Origin: Streptococcus sp. oral taxon 056 str. F0418
GTDB lineage: Bacteria > Bacillota > Bacilli > Lactobacillales > Streptococcaceae
DNA: 64,000 nt
NCBI RefSeq assembly: GCF_000220065.1
Contig: NZ_AFQU01000001.1
Coordinates: forward strand, 310,001-374,000
Direction of reading: 5' to 3'
The translations under genes and the position numbers were made by a program. The notes beneath the pieces were generated by a model. The model was not told the DNA's origin and searched no databases. It saw nothing but the letters and a program-made list of their open reading frames with translations. Positions 26,591 to 36,653 of the stretch are shown piece after piece. The stretch's first letter is position 1, and every line of letters begins with the position of its first letter.

Positions 26591-26941
26591 ATGTTATCAA
26601 GAGTTGAAAAATTTGAAGTAGTCTTTGATTAATTAGAAAGTGGTTCTTATCTTTAAAAAGATTAAATGATTTGGAAAATATTTGAGAAGGAAAAATATAT
26701 CGACTTAACCATCAATTTGCAAACGGTAAGATCTTCCCTCAAACGATGAAAATATAAATACGACCGCTCGAAGAATGGCTAATTTACCTAATTAGGCATG
26801 AAACAATCATTGCAAAATATATTTTTAAATTACCCATAAAATGATGAGTTGAAGCGAGTTATTCAAAGTCATATGTATTGCTGATATTTAAAAGAGCGAT
26901 CTGAGACTCAATCTATATATAAAATTAGAACTGCTAAGTAA
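26591..26941 (+). pseudogene. Decayed gene with in-frame stops, unknown function
   Basis: An ATG at 26591 with a good GGAGG, and a TATGAT-type -10 before it, opens a frame of about 116 codons that is interrupted by roughly eight stop codons but shows no shift of frame. Readable protein-like pieces include MLSRVEKFEVVFD, YIDLTINLQTVRSSLKR, LGMKQSLQNIFLNYP and YLKERSETQSIYKIRTAK. Two of the stops are TGA in contexts where Trp would fit. I do not recognise the family. It appears to be a nonsense-decayed relic next to the broken AraC-like gene. Confidence 0.5.
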
Positions 26942-26964
26942 AGTGCGGACATTATACCACAATG

Positions 26965-27003
26965 CAAAAAAATCAGCCCCTCAAAAAAGAACGGCTGATT
27001 TCT
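26965..27003 (-). terminator. Terminator of the AraC/GyrI-like gene
   Basis: On the minus strand AAATCAGCC and GGCTGATTT arms are followed by a run of seven T's just after the stop codon at 27007. Confidence 0.75.
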
Positions 27004-27006
27004 AAT

Positions 27007-27850
27007 CTATTTCACCACTGGTATCCAGAGTTCCATTTGATAATCTGGAAAGTACATATCACCCTCGGTGTAAACTTCAAAGTCTGGTGCTCCCGAGTGG
27101 CGATAGCCAGTTTCTGGGAAAAAGACTTCCAAGACATATTTCCAAGCATGGTGGATGCTGGCTGGTATAGGCCCCTTGACTGGTACGATGGCATATTCAG
27201 CTTCTGCGATTTCTTTGATTGACAGACCTAGTTCTTCTGCTTTCGCTTTATCTGCGACATCATAAGCGGCCATATAGTTGATTATTTCGCCTTCTTTGAC
27301 ATCCGAGCAGACGCCAAAGGATTGACCACTGCCCAGACTTTCTAAGCTTTCAAAGCTGTGATTTGCATAGAGCTGCTCCCAGGCGAACGGGCACTGGCTA
27401 TTTTCAATAGTTTCCAATAGGACGCCTGCTACGGTAAAAGCAGGTTTCTTTTGAATCTTGATATCCATGTTCTTTCCTCCTGTAATCTTTAAGGATAATT
27501 GAAGTTTAGGAAAGACGCGATAAGGTTCTCCATTTCGAACTTCTGAGGGGGTCGAACCATGGAATTTCTTAAAGGCTGCGCTGAAGGCATCCGAAGACTC
27601 ATAGCCGTATTTTAGTGCTATATCAATGACTTTCTCAGAGCTTTCCCGCAAGTCCGTCACAGCTTCAGACAGCCTGCGATTGCGCAAGTATTCTGCTAAA
27701 GTCATATCTGCTAGGATGGAAAAGAGCCTGCTGAAGAGAGCATAAGAATAGCCCGATAGCTGCTGGAATTTCTGCATCCACTTCTGCGTCCAACTTACTT
27801 TCCAGATATTCCATGGTTCGATTGAATTGATGCATCATATTCTTTTTCAC
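27007..27850 (-). pseudogene. AraC-type regulator with GyrI-like effector domain, frameshifted
   Basis: An N-terminal AraC/XylS helix-turn-helix (LSGYSYALFSRLFSILADMTLAEYLR, then the second HTH SSDAFSAAFKKFHGSTPSEV) is joined to a C-terminal GyrI-like/effector-binding domain (MDIKIQKKPAFTVAGVLLETI ... GDMYFPDYQMELWIPV). The N-terminal 26 codons (start ATG 27850) and the rest lie in different frames; the join near 27768-27771 needs an insertion of one base to be removed or two A's to be restored. Two missing A's give the family spacing EVDAEKFQQLSGYSY. It may be a real mutation. These regulators usually bind small hydrophobic ligands. Confidence 0.75.
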
Positions 27851-28035
27851 CTCATAAAAGATACTAAGGCCGTTAAAAGCAAAGTGAAAATAGGAAAATT
27901 GACGGAGGGACTCCTGCTCCGAAAAAATTTTATCTTTTTCACATGGTTTTTAGGTCATGTTCAATTCTAACTATAGTCTAACAGATCAAAGATACTTCCG
28001 CCCTAGAATTTTTGTACAAGATTTAGAGGGGGATG

Positions 28036-28530
28036 TTACAACCTATCCCGCAGTTTCTCCACAAAGAGATAAGCCGCTGGACAGGTCAGGGTATTTTTGA
28101 TTGTCAGATGATTAATCTGATAAATCTTCTTGCGGTCTGTATGAGGGAACTCGCGGCAGGCCTTGGGACGGACATCGTAGATCGAGCAGAGATTATCTCC
28201 CCCTAAAAAAGGACAAGGCATCGCCTTGAAGACCTTGTCACCATCTTCGTCCACTTGCAGAAACTCCTCTTCAAAAGCCGGCAGCTTCATCTTGAAATAC
28301 TTGGCAATACGGACAATATCGGCTTCCTTAAAGTCTGGCCCCAGCGTCTTACAGCAATTGGCGCAGGCTGTACAGTCAATCTCCTCAAAGACCTCATCAT
28401 GGATTTGCTGAGCAATCTTATCGAGATTTTTGGGTGGCTTTTTCTTCAAGCTAGCCAGAAACTTTCGATGCTCTTTCTGCTTTTGCAGGGCCAGTTGGTG
28501 GTATTTTTCAAGGTCGATTTCTTGAGACAT
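28036..28530 (-). CDS. YkgJ family cysteine cluster protein
   Basis: A 164-residue protein with the YkgJ/zinc- or iron-chelating signature: CTACANCC (about residues 56-63), CPFLGGDNLCSIYDVRPKAC and the following CREFPHTDR. The eight or so cysteines suggest a bound metal or Fe-S cluster, but the function of the family is unresolved. The N-terminus is lysine-rich and helical. It lies after a family A repeat and before the AraC-like locus on the same strand. Confidence 0.85.
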   Translation of the reverse strand: MSQEIDLEKYHQLALQKQKEHRKFLASLKKKPPKNLDKIAQQIHDEVFEEIDCTACANCCKTLGPDFKEADIVRIAKYFKMKLPAFEEEFLQVDEDGDKVFKAMPCPFLGGDNLCSIYDVRPKACREFPHTDRKKIYQINHLTIKNTLTCPAAYLFVEKLRDRL

Positions 28531-28579
28531 ATTCGTTTCTTTCTCTTTCTATACTTTACAATACATCATATTATAGCAC

Positions 28580-28759
28580 AAAAAGAGAGTGGGACAGAAA
28601 TCGGTAATTCGTTAGAATTCGATTTCGTCGTCCCACCTCCGCACAGTTGAATTGGGCTGTAAAAGCTGATGAAATCAGCGTAGTAGAGCCCACTCAACCA
28701 CTGCGTCTTGCTCGACAATCCAAAGACAATTGAGAGGCTAGGACTTTTGTCCCAGCCTC
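28580..28759 (+). repeat. 180-bp structured repeat, family A, copy 2
   Basis: Same architecture and length as the copy at 14477, with only scattered base differences (for example ATTGGGCT for GTAGGGCT in stem 2). It lies between lepA (240 bp from its stop) and the YkgJ gene start. Confidence 0.9.
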
Positions 28760-29000
28760 TTCATATCATCTTTATGTTTCTAACAACCTTGACAGCCATA
28801 ATACTCTATTTCTGTAGAGGCCAAAATTACTAATCTATTTCAGCATTTATTGCCATAAGATAGCTCAACAAACAAAGTGACTCTTGAGAGCACAGAGCCC
28901 TTCATCGCAAAAACTTTCCAGAGTCTAAAAAACGTATTAAACTCCCAAATAAATCGCTCCCTAAAAAACGTTTGCTATCTGAAACATATTTTTTCGTTCT

Positions 29001-30824
29001 CTATTCATCATCCATACTTAGGACGCTGAGGAAGGCTTCTTGTGGAACTTCAACAGAGCCGATCGCTTTCATCCGTTTTTTACCGGCCTTTTGCTTTTCT
29101 AGGAGCTTACGCTTCCGAGAAACGTCACCACCATAACACTTGGCTAAGACATTCTTACGCAGGGCTTTGATGTCTGTCCGAGCCACGATTTTCTGACCGA
29201 TAGCGGCCTGAATGGGTACTTCAAACTGCTGACGAGGAATGATTTTCTTAAGCTTATCCACAATTAGCTTACCACGCTCATAGGCAAATTCCTTGTGAAC
29301 GATAAAGCTGAGTGCATCAACCTTGTCGCCATTTAGGAGAATATCCATCTTAACAAGCTTAGACGAACAGTACTCAGAGATTTCATAATCAAAGCTAGCA
29401 TAGCCACGAGTAGAGGACTTGAGCTTGTCAAAGAAGTCAAAGACAATTTCAGCAAGCGGAATTTGATAGATGACATTGACCCGATTATCATCGATATAGT
29501 CCATGGTCACAAAGTCGCCGCGCTTGCGCTGAGCCAACTCCATCACCGCTCCGACAAATTCCTGTGGCACCATAATCTGCGCCTTGACATAAGGCTCCTC
29601 AATAGAGTCAATCTTGGTAGGATCCGGAAACTCACTCGGATTAGAGACATCAATGGCTTCACCATCTGTCAGATTAACCTTATAGATAACAGACGGAGCC
29701 GTCATGATTAGATCAATATTAAACTCCCGCTCTAAACGCTCCTGAATGACATCCATATGTAGCAGGCCCAAGAAGCCACAGCGGAAACCAAATCCTAATG
29801 CCTGAGATGTTTCAGGTTCAAACTGCAGACTAGCGTCGTTTAACTGGAGCTTTTCGAGTGCTTCACGTAAGTCATTGTATTTATTAGATTCGATAGGATA
29901 GAGACCTGCAAAAACCATTGGGTTCATTTGTTTGTAGCCATGCAGAGGTTCTGCAGCTGGATTGTCAGCTAAGGTTACAGTATCTCCGACTCGAGTATCC
30001 TGCACTGTCTTGATAGAGGCAGCGATGTAGCCAACATCCCCTGTCGCTAGGAAATCGCGACCAATGGCCTTTGGAGTAAAGATTCCTACCTCGGTCACAT
30101 CAAAAGTCTTGCCATTGCTCATGAGCTGAATAGTGTCCCCAGGTTTTACTACACCATTTACTACACGTACTTGTAAAATAACGCCACGATAAGCATCATA
30201 AACTGAATCAAAAATCAAAGCCTGTAGTGGAGCTTCTACATTTCCAGTAGGAGCAGGAACTTTTTCCACTATTTGTTCCAGAATTTCTTCAATCCCGATA
30301 CCAGCCTTGGCAGAAGCCAGTACTGCTTCGCTAGCATCCAGCCCAATCACATCTTCAATCTCTACCCGCACCCGCTCTGGATCCGCAGCTGGCAGGTCAA
30401 TTTTATTGATAACGGGCAGGATTTCTAAGTCATTATCCAGCGCTAGATAAACATTAGCCAAGGTTTGAGCCTCGATGCCTTGAGCCGCATCCACAACCAA
30501 AATAGCCCCTTCACAAGCTGCAAGTGAGCGCGAAACCTCATAAGTGAAGTCTACGTGTCCTGGTGTATCAATCAGGTGAAAGATGTATGTTTCACCATCT
30601 TTAGCTGTGTAATTAAGCTCGATAGCATTTAGTTTGATAGTAATGCCACGCTCCCGCTCCAAGTCCATGCTGTCCAAGAGTTGAGCCTGCATTTCTCGGC
30701 TGGAAACCGTCTCCGTTGCCTCCAAAATTCGGTCAGCTAAGGTTGACTTCCCATGGTCAATGTGGGCAATGATGGAGAAATTACGAATTTTCTCTTGACG
30801 TCTTTTTAAATCTTCTACATTCAT
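29001..30824 (-). CDS. lepA: Elongation factor 4 (LepA)
   Basis: A 607-residue translational GTPase that back-translocates or remodels ribosomes. G1 is [10 protein letters not shown]3 DTPGHVDF and G4 NKIDLP; an EF-G-like domain II and the LepA-specific C-terminal domain ([24 protein letters not shown]) are complete. ATG 30824 ([13 protein letters not shown]) is preferred over an upstream in-frame ATG because AAGGA lies eight bases before it and this gives the usual streptococcal length. It is a single gene, divergent from the Cof-type phosphatase. Confidence 0.97.
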   Translation of the reverse strand: MNVEDLKRRQEKIRNFSIIAHIDHGKSTLADRILEATETVSSREMQAQLLDSMDLERERGITIKLNAIELNYTAKDGETYIFHLIDTPGHVDFTYEVSRSLAACEGAILVVDAAQGIEAQTLANVYLALDNDLEILPVINKIDLPAADPERVRVEIEDVIGLDASEAVLASAKAGIGIEEILEQIVEKVPAPTGNVEAPLQALIFDSVYDAYRGVILQVRVVNGVVKPGDTIQLMSNGKTFDVTEVGIFTPKAIGRDFLATGDVGYIAASIKTVQDTRVGDTVTLADNPAAEPLHGYKQMNPMVFAGLYPIESNKYNDLREALEKLQLNDASLQFEPETSQALGFGFRCGFLGLLHMDVIQERLEREFNIDLIMTAPSVIYKVNLTDGEAIDVSNPSEFPDPTKIDSIEEPYVKAQIMVPQEFVGAVMELAQRKRGDFVTMDYIDDNRVNVIYQIPLAEIVFDFFDKLKSSTRGYASFDYEISEYCSSKLVKMDILLNGDKVDALSFIVHKEFAYERGKLIVDKLKKIIPRQQFEVPIQAAIGQKIVARTDIKALRKNVLAKCYGGDVSRKRKLLEKQKAGKKRMKAIGSVEVPQEAFLSVLSMDDE

Positions 30825-30946
30825 TTTTCTCATCCTTCTAGGGTATTCTATTTATTATACCATAAGAGGCAGTCATTTTGCTATAAAGCCAGATTTTATC
30901 TGTAAATTATGCTATACTAGACCCAGTACAAAATGGGAGAATAACA

Positions 30947-31759
30947 ATGATAAAATTACTGGCTCTTGATATGGATGGAACTCTGTTAAATTCTGAAAAG
31001 AAGATTTCTCAAGAAAATATTGCTGCCATTCACAAAGCTATAAAAGCCGGTGTCAAACTCGTTCTTTGCACTGGTCGTCCACCTTTTGGAGTTCAACCAT
31101 ATTTTGAACAGCTAGGTCTCACACAGGAAAATGAATACGTCATCGTAGACAATGGCTGTGCAATTCACCAGACTAGTGATTGGTCTGTCATTGACTGGGT
31201 TGCACTTACAAAGGAAGACATACGCTACCTCTATGAATTAACCTTAAACTCCTCGATTCAACTTACTCTCTTTGACGAAAAACATTACTTTGTTGTTGGG
31301 GAAAAACCTAGTGATATGGTAGAGCGTGATGCAACTTACGTCTTTACTAATCCAGTTGAAATTAGTCTAGACGAAGCACTTAGCGGAAAGCATATCATGT
31401 TTCAGGCTATGTTTTTGGGTGAAAAAGAGGCTGTTGACTCGTTTGAAGCAAGATTTTCTAAAGATATTTGTCAACGATTTAGTGGTGTACGATCACAGCC
31501 CGTCATCTACGAAGCTATGCCATCAGGTGTGACTAAGGCCTTTGCCTTAGAACGATTAGCTAAAAAACTAAAAATATCGCCTCAGGAAATCATGGCTATG
31601 GGGGATGCAAATAATGATATCGAAATGCTAGAATTTGCTGGCCTAGGTATTGCGATGGGAAATGCTTCAGACCATGTCAAAAATCTAGCAGACGATGTCA
31701 CTTGCTCCAATGATGAACATGGTGTTGCCGTCGCTATTGAGAAGCATATTTTAAACTGA
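30947..31759 (+). CDS. Cof-type HAD-IIB phosphatase
   Basis: A 270-residue cytosolic sugar-phosphatase-like HAD enzyme. Motif I is LALDMDGTLLNS, motif II LCTGRPPFGV, motif III the lysine in GVTKAFALERLAKKL and motif IV MAMGDANNDIEMLEFAG. A cap of type IIB lies between. Such enzymes hydrolyse phosphosugars or cofactors such as FMN or pyridoxal phosphate; the substrate is not predictable. GGGAG precedes the ATG, and a strong terminator at 31761 follows. Confidence 0.9.
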   Translation: MIKLLALDMDGTLLNSEKKISQENIAAIHKAIKAGVKLVLCTGRPPFGVQPYFEQLGLTQENEYVIVDNGCAIHQTSDWSVIDWVALTKEDIRYLYELTLNSSIQLTLFDEKHYFVVGEKPSDMVERDATYVFTNPVEISLDEALSGKHIMFQAMFLGEKEAVDSFEARFSKDICQRFSGVRSQPVIYEAMPSGVTKAFALERLAKKLKISPQEIMAMGDANNDIEMLEFAGLGIAMGNASDHVKNLADDVTCSNDEHGVAVAIEKHILN

Positions 31760-31760
31760 A

Positions 31761-31806
31761 AAGTAGACGCTTATCATTTTAAAAGATAAGCATCTACTTT
31801 TTTTCT
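31761..31806 (+). terminator. Terminator of the Cof-type gene
   Basis: GTAGACGCTTATC and GATAAGCATCTAC arms are followed by TTTTTTTCT, immediately after the stop codon. Confidence 0.85.
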
Positions 31807-31973
31807 ATTCCAGTCTGTAGTTCCTATATCCTTTTTATGATTTTTTACTCAAGTTGCCCAAATCCGCTTGACGATTGATATTCGGTTGTATAAAATAAAA
31901 TTACATTTCATCTCCTAATACATTTAGGGGTATAAATTTAAACGAATTTTAATAGCACAGCCTGGAGGAATCA

Positions 31974-32495
31974 ATGAAAAAAATTTCACTTTATAGCTTT
32001 ATCACTCTCTCCCTAGTCATGTTAGCAGCATGCTCTACCACTTCTAATAGCGGAAATACTTCTGCCAAAGAAAATAGCTCTTCAGCAACAACGACCAAAA
32101 AAACTAAATCAGCTAGCACTTCTCAGGAAGATGTGATTAATGAGTTGAAATCTATTTTTGACCCAAATGGAAACTCTAAAGACTTCAACATCAAAGTAGA
32201 TAAAGATGTTAAAGACGAAGCCTTTCCAAATGGGCATACCGTCATTACAGCCTCTATCAAAGGGGATACAGCTGCTGGAACTAAAGAAATGATGGCTGCT
32301 TTTGATAATAAAACAGCCACTGAGGAAGACAAGCAAATCTTACAAGGTTTCCGCCAAACCATCGCTGATATTGCTCAAAAATTACCAGACGATACGACAA
32401 CCATCGCTTTCAGCTATGAAGCAAGCCCAAACGAATACCGTGTCATTGCTCACTCTGGTAAAACGAAAGACATCATACCAACAACTGTTAAATAA
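31974..32495 (+). CDS. Small lipoprotein of unknown function
   Basis: A 173-residue exported protein. Its signal peptide carries the lipobox LAAC (Cys at residue 20), followed by a Ser/Thr/Asn/Lys-rich linker to about residue 48 and a compact domain (EDVINELKSIFDPNGNSKDFNIKVDKDV ...). No enzymatic motif is visible. GGAGG precedes the ATG at 31974. It is monocistronic, with a terminator straight after. Confidence 0.8.
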   Translation: MKKISLYSFITLSLVMLAACSTTSNSGNTSAKENSSSATTTKKTKSASTSQEDVINELKSIFDPNGNSKDFNIKVDKDVKDEAFPNGHTVITASIKGDTAAGTKEMMAAFDNKTATEEDKQILQGFRQTIADIAQKLPDDTTTIAFSYEASPNEYRVIAHSGKTKDIIPTTVK

Positions 32496-32504
32496 GCACT
32501 TCCT

Positions 32505-32540
32505 CTCTTTGCCTACTCTAGCTTAATGGCAAAGAGTTTT
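32505..32540 (+). terminator. Terminator after the lipoprotein gene
   Basis: CTCTTTGCC and GGCAAAGAG arms are followed by TTTTTTCTTTTT. It separates the lipoprotein gene from the convergent rhodanese gene. Confidence 0.8.
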
Positions 32541-32546
32541 TTCTTT

Positions 32547-32852
32547 TTATATAAGTTTTCCTGTCCAGGTCCTCATTCCCCCAGAGATGTTAACAACATC
32601 ATAGCCTTTTTTTCTAAGCTTTGCCGCTGCTAATCTACTACGAACGCCTGAGTGACAAATCACATAAAGTTTCTCTTCCTTTGACTGTGAGTAATGACCG
32701 ATTTGACCCAAAGGAATATTCTGGGCCCCCTCAATGTGTCCTCCATTATATTCTGCGGGTGTCCGAACATCCAGCAACTTAATATTTGTCTTCGACCTCT
32801 TCTCTAATTCTGCTGTTGACATACTTTCAACTTTTGTAAAAAAATGAAACAT
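32547..32852 (-). CDS. Rhodanese-like domain protein
   Basis: A 101-residue single-domain rhodanese. It has LLDVRTPAEYNGGHIEGAQNIPLGQI and the catalytic loop CHSGVRSRLAA with the active cysteine at about residue 71. A short N-terminal segment MFHFFTKVES could be a weak membrane contact. It belongs to the YqhL/PspE-like group, with a sulfur-transfer or redox role unknown in detail. The gene stands alone between the lipoprotein terminator and rpmA. Confidence 0.86.
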   Translation of the reverse strand: MFHFFTKVESMSTAELEKRSKTNIKLLDVRTPAEYNGGHIEGAQNIPLGQIGHYSQSKEEKLYVICHSGVRSRLAAAKLRKKGYDVVNISGGMRTWTGKLI

Positions 32853-32945
32853 ATACCCTCCGATTTATTTTTTATAAAAACTATTCAATCATTTCACTAC
32901 TATAAAGTCAAGGAATCGATTTCTCCATCATCTTGCTTTTTAAAA

Positions 32946-32981
32946 CAAAAGGCTCTCTGATCTATCAGAAAGCCTTTTATT
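32946..32981 (-). terminator. Terminator of the rplU-prp-rpmA operon
   Basis: On the minus strand, AAAAGGCT-TCTGAT and ATCAGA-AGCCTTTT arms are followed by a GTTTTAAA tract. It lies 17 bp after the rpmA stop. Confidence 0.8.
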
Positions 32982-32997
32982 TATTGGTTTTATAACC

Positions 32998-33291
32998 TTA
33001 TTTAGCGATTGGGTAAACAGAAACTTGTTTTTTATCGCGACCTTTACGTTCAAAGCGTACTACGCCTTCAACCTTCGCAAACAAAGTATCGTCTCCACCG
33101 CGACCAACGTTTACACCTGGATAGATGTGAGTTCCACGTTGGCGGTAAAGGATTGAGCCACCTGTAACAGTTTGACCGTCAGCTGCTTTAGCTCCGAGAC
33201 GTTTCGCTTGTGAATCACGTCCGTTAGATGTAGAACCTCCACCTTTTTTGTGGGCGAATAATTGCAAGTTAGCAAGATTCATTTTTAACAT
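32998..33291 (-). CDS. rpmA: 50S ribosomal protein L27
   Basis: A 97-residue bL27 precursor. The N-terminal [12 protein letters not shown] extension ahead of [15 protein letters not shown] is the Firmicutes form that Prp must remove after Phe before the protein can reach the peptidyl transferase centre. The gene is the third in rplU-prp-rpmA, with the protease encoded just before it (18 bp gap). The sequence is almost identical to that known in other streptococci. Confidence 0.98.
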   Translation of the reverse strand: MLKMNLANLQLFAHKKGGGSTSNGRDSQAKRLGAKAADGQTVTGGSILYRQRGTHIYPGVNVGRGGDDTLFAKVEGVVRFERKGRDKKQVSVYPIAK

Positions 33292-33308
33292 AATGTTTTT
33301 CCTCCGTG

Positions 33309-33653
33309 TTAGTTTTCTGTGATAACTCTTGTTTGGACGAACTCTGATGAGTCCTCCGATAAGTTTGCCATTCCTAAGAAAAATGATTCAAAGAAAAGCT
33401 GAGTCATTTCTCTCTGATTCGGTGCGATATCTTTTGGGACTTCAACCCGTAAGAATCCACCTTGATCTTCATTTAATTCTAAGGTTGGTTCATAGCCTGC
33501 AAATTTTTCAACCGAATTGACAAAATTTATGGCAAGCGTTGAAACCGATGCACACACGACATCGAAGCCGTATTCGCCGCTTTCAGCATGTCCAGTAATC
33601 TCTGCACGCCTTAGCTCGCCATCTTCAGCTCTCTCAAATACTGCGTGTATCAT
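33309..33653 (-). CDS. prp: Ribosomal-processing cysteine protease Prp
   Basis: A 114-residue cysteine protease (YsxB-like) that cuts the N-terminal extension from L27. The catalytic pair is visible: the histidine in [13 protein letters not shown] (about residue 22) and the cysteine in [14 protein letters not shown] (about residue 34). It is placed between rplU and rpmA, the standard position. ATG 33653 follows GGAGAAC. Confidence 0.95.
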   Translation of the reverse strand: MIHAVFERAEDGELRRAEITGHAESGEYGFDVVCASVSTLAINFVNSVEKFAGYEPTLELNEDQGGFLRVEVPKDIAPNQREMTQLFFESFFLGMANLSEDSSEFVQTRVITEN

Positions 33654-33668
33654 GCGTTCTCCTAAAAA

Positions 33669-33983
33669 TTAAGCGTTAATAGCGTTGATGACAACTTTAG
33701 TGTATGGTTGACGGTGACCTTGTTTACGGTGACTGCCTTTTTTAGGTTTGTATTTGAAAGTAACAACTTTCTTTTGTTTACCTTGTTTTTCAACAGTTCC
33801 GACAACAGTAGCTCCGGCAACAAGTGGAGTTCCGACAACAGTTTTTTCACCACCAACAAGAACAACTTCGTCAAAAGTAACATCTTGACCAGCTTCAACG
33901 TTCAATTTTTCAACGTAGATTGCTTGACCAACTTCAACTTTAACTTGTTTTCCGCCAGTTTTAATGATTGCATATGTGCTCAT
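33669..33983 (-). CDS. rplU: 50S ribosomal protein L21
   Basis: A 104-residue bL21, beginning [20 protein letters not shown] with the C-terminal [19 protein letters not shown] motif. It is the first gene of rplU-prp-rpmA and is preceded by AGGAGG and a structured leader that probably mediates autogenous control. Confidence 0.98.
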   Translation of the reverse strand: MSTYAIIKTGGKQVKVEVGQAIYVEKLNVEAGQDVTFDEVVLVGGEKTVVGTPLVAGATVVGTVEKQGKQKKVVTFKYKPKKGSHRKQGHRQPYTKVVINAINA

Positions 33984-34118
33984 TATGCACCTCCTATGAT
34001 TTTTTGGGGTTTCCCCTATTTTTGTGAAGACTCGCCTAGCATCGTGGGACGAACCACTTTATACTCATTATGTGAGCAACGATGTTCGTGCGGTTGCACA
34101 GGAACGTGCATAGTCAAC
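33984..34118 (-). ncRNA. Probable L21 leader (autoregulatory mRNA structure)
   Basis: About 135 nt of untranslated leader ahead of rplU. On the minus strand it includes a GCACGTTCCTGTGC stem-loop, a CGTTGC...region and a GGGGAAACCCC hairpin next to the AGGAGG ribosome site. Size and placement match the L21 leader class of Firmicutes, although I could not run a covariance search. The -10 TATACT (34125-34130) and -35 TTGTAA (34148-34153) are 17 bp apart. Confidence 0.6.
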
Positions 34119-34210
34119 ATTCTTAGTATAGCACTTCTTCCTAGTTTTTACAAGTGTTTTAGTGCAATAAAAGTGAATTTTCAACTAGATAAGCACTTTC
34201 TCTCGTCCAA

Positions 34211-34803
34211 TTAGTCCAAGTAGACAATATTTCCTTGTTTGTTCACATGAACCTCAATAAAAAGTGGAGGTTTCAAGTGTTTTTTAGCTGATCTGGCAAG
34301 GCTTTTATTACTATCTGATATATTTACTTCTCTTTTTCTTCCTTCGGTGATAATAGTAAGAGTTGTGCGTGAATAAGTAGATTTTCTTCCACCAACATAC
34401 GTATCCACATCAATCAATATCCCATTTTTAACCTCTGTTGTTTGATTTGTAAAATAATGATAGCGCCAAATACCGTTCACAATACGATAACCTTCATATG
34501 CGGGAAAAACTAAAAATACAATAGGTAATCCGATGATCATACCCAAAAAGGATTTAATAACTCCTTTTTGACGCATGTTATCCCATATTTCTCTAAAAAT
34601 ATTCTTACTAACTCTGTTTTCTTTTCTCTTTTTATAAATACTAAAAAAATGAGAAAGTACAGAAACAAGAAAATCAAAAAATGGACAGACAATCCTAATA
34701 TATAAGTCCAACTAGGCTTGCCAAATAGCAGGGCATTATCTTGCCCATCTCTCCAAGAAAATGCAGATAACAGTCCCCTTAAAAACGAATTCCAGTCTCC
34801 CAT
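34211..34803 (-). pseudogene. Two-segment membrane protein of unknown function, apparent -1 frameshift
   Basis: The start (ATG 34803) encodes MGDWNSFLRGLL and a long hydrophobic segment (LGLSVHFLIFLFLYFLIF). The remainder lies in another frame: SIYKKRKENRV, a second membrane segment FLGMIIGLPIVFLVFPAYEG and a beta-rich C-terminus (GGRKSTYSRTTLTIITEGRKREVNI). Restoring one T in the T7 run (plus-strand A7 at 34643-34649) gives a continuous FLIFFSIYKKRKENR, which looks natural. I recognise no family. It may be intact in the organism if this is a base-calling error. Confidence 0.6.
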
Positions 34804-34892
34804 GCAAATTCCTTCCTGTATTTTTGAAAAATCGTCTTTACAATTTTTTAGATATTCACCATCTTATCAAGTAAATAATCCACTCAAAGAAT

Positions 34893-35423
34893 TTAAAAAT
34901 AGCGTCTTACTTGCTTTTTATAATTTTGATAAGAATTTCCGAAATGAGCCAAACACCATCTTTCCTCAGCAAGGATAATAAAATGTCCTGATAGTTGAAA
35001 AATTAGAAGGATAACAAAGAAAGTGAGGGACTGAGTCAGCAAAGCTATGCCTAGAAAATAAATAAAATATGCCATATACATGGGATTACGGGAATAGCGA
35101 TAAAGACCCTTTGTATTCATGCCGTTTGCATGTGATCTAGCGAAGTCCCTCATACTGATAGCACACAAAGTCAAACCAAGTAGATAAATGGCCGCTCCCA
35201 TATAAAAGAGAACTGAGAAATCAAACTTGATCCCAATTAAACAGGAAAACAAAAACAAGCCAAGATTACTAATCTGATATATCACATAAGCAATTTTTTC
35301 ATTTCCTTCCATTGGCGCAAAATAAGCTGCGCGTGACAAAGCGTTTTTGCCGAAATGACTCAATAAAGGAAAACGAATCAGCAAAAAAGGAATTAAGAGA
35401 AAAACAGCAAGCATAAAAGTCAC
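34893..35423 (-). CDS. Isoprenylcysteine carboxyl methyltransferase-like membrane protein
   Basis: A 176-residue protein with about five membrane segments. It shows the ICMT/PEMT family core: TKGLYRYSRNPMYMAYFIYFLG (SAM-binding RNPMY, about residues 107-128) and the C-terminal AEERWCLAHFGNSYQNYKKQVRR. Bacterial members are presumed methyltransferases, but their substrate in streptococci is unknown. It lies 12 bp after thiI on the same strand, so is likely co-transcribed. Confidence 0.8.
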   Translation of the reverse strand: MTFMLAVFLLIPFLLIRFPLLSHFGKNALSRAAYFAPMEGNEKIAYVIYQISNLGLFLFSCLIGIKFDFSVLFYMGAAIYLLGLTLCAISMRDFARSHANGMNTKGLYRYSRNPMYMAYFIYFLGIALLTQSLTFFVILLIFQLSGHFIILAEERWCLAHFGNSYQNYKKQVRRYF

Positions 35424-35435
35424 CTTCTCTCGCTT

Positions 35436-36650
35436 TTACAAAAGCCCCTCAATCAGCTCATCAACTTCATCAGCCTCTGCTTGAGGAGTGATTTCTGTAA
35501 TCATGATACCCGCAACTGCACGCTCTACCAATGCTTCAATATCTAGTCTAGCTTCGTACTGCTCCGCATTCTTGATTTTTGGATTGGTTTTAGGTCGATC
35601 TGGTGCAAAAATGGTACAGCAGTCTTCAAATGGCTGGATAGAAATTTGGAAAGTATCAATTTTCTCTGCAATCTCAATGATTTCCAGCTTGTCCATCGTC
35701 ACGACAGGACGGATAACTGGTGTATTGGTAACAGCGTTGATAGCCTGCATACTTTCGATGGTTTGACTCGCAACCTGACCTAGACTTTCTCCATTGATGA
35801 TGATCTGGCCCCCCCGCTCTTCTCTGATCCGGTCCGTAATACGCATCATAAAGCGACGAGTCAGGGTCATCAGGTAAGCTTCTGGAGCCTTAGCCTTGAT
35901 TTCCTCTTGAATCTCAGTAAAAGGCACTTCGATAAACTGAATATTGCCACCAAACTTAGTCAATTTTCGCGTCAAATCTTGAGCTTTTTTCAGAGCACCT
36001 GGGCTAGTGTAAGGGGGACTGGCAAAGTGAACAGCCTCGATATCCACACCGCGCTTGAGAGCCAAATAGCCCGCCACTGGTGAGTCGATCCCACCAGACA
36101 GCATAAGCATGCCCTTGCCTGAAGTGCCAACTGGCAAGCCCCCAGCGCCACGAATCGTTTCATAAGAGATATAAGCCGCTTCTTCACGGATCTCGACACG
36201 CAGCTCAATATCTGGCGCTTTCATCTTGACCTGAACATTTGGAATGGCCTTAAAAACAGCATCCCCAAGTGTCTGGTTAAGCTCACGGCTATCCAATTCA
36301 AAGCTGTGGTCACTGCGCTTGCTGGTAATCTTAAAGGTCACGCCCTCTTGATAGACTTCTTTCATGATAGATTGGACAGCTTCGATTAGGGCAGGCACAG
36401 ATTTTTTTACTTTGTAAGACGGCGAGAAATTCTGAATCCCAAAAATCTGCTTGAGCGACTCAGCGACCTGCTGATAGTCTGTACCGTGTAGATAGACATG
36501 GGTACGGTCACGATCCGCCTTGATATGGACTTGCGGATAGACTGACAAGACAGCCTGAATATTGCGTTTGAGTTTGTTGATAAAGCGCATGCGGTTCTTG
36601 CCCTTAGTAGACAGCTCACCGTAGCGTACCATAATTTCTGAATATTGCAT
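35436..36650 (-). CDS. thiI: tRNA 4-thiouridine synthase ThiI
   Basis: A 404-residue enzyme with a THUMP domain (residues about 60-165), an adenylation P-loop of the PP-loop type ([25 protein letters not shown]) and a C-terminal region ([18 protein letters not shown]). It lacks the C-terminal rhodanese domain of E. coli ThiI, as is usual in Firmicutes, and so must take sulfur from a partner cysteine desulfurase. The gene immediately upstream (4 bp gap) encodes just such a NifS-like desulfurase, forming a thiolation operon for s4U8 in tRNA. Confidence 0.96.
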   Translation of the reverse strand: MQYSEIMVRYGELSTKGKNRMRFINKLKRNIQAVLSVYPQVHIKADRDRTHVYLHGTDYQQVAESLKQIFGIQNFSPSYKVKKSVPALIEAVQSIMKEVYQEGVTFKITSKRSDHSFELDSRELNQTLGDAVFKAIPNVQVKMKAPDIELRVEIREEAAYISYETIRGAGGLPVGTSGKGMLMLSGGIDSPVAGYLALKRGVDIEAVHFASPPYTSPGALKKAQDLTRKLTKFGGNIQFIEVPFTEIQEEIKAKAPEAYLMTLTRRFMMRITDRIREERGGQIIINGESLGQVASQTIESMQAINAVTNTPVIRPVVTMDKLEIIEIAEKIDTFQISIQPFEDCCTIFAPDRPKTNPKIKNAEQYEARLDIEALVERAVAGIMITEITPQAEADEVDELIEGLL

Positions 36651-36653
36651 TGT

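Noticed and set aside
26591..26941. Stop-codon recoding (TGA or TAA read as an amino acid) to explain the interrupted frame
   Set aside because: The rest of the window uses TGA and TAA as ordinary stops, and the number of stops of both kinds fits decay better.
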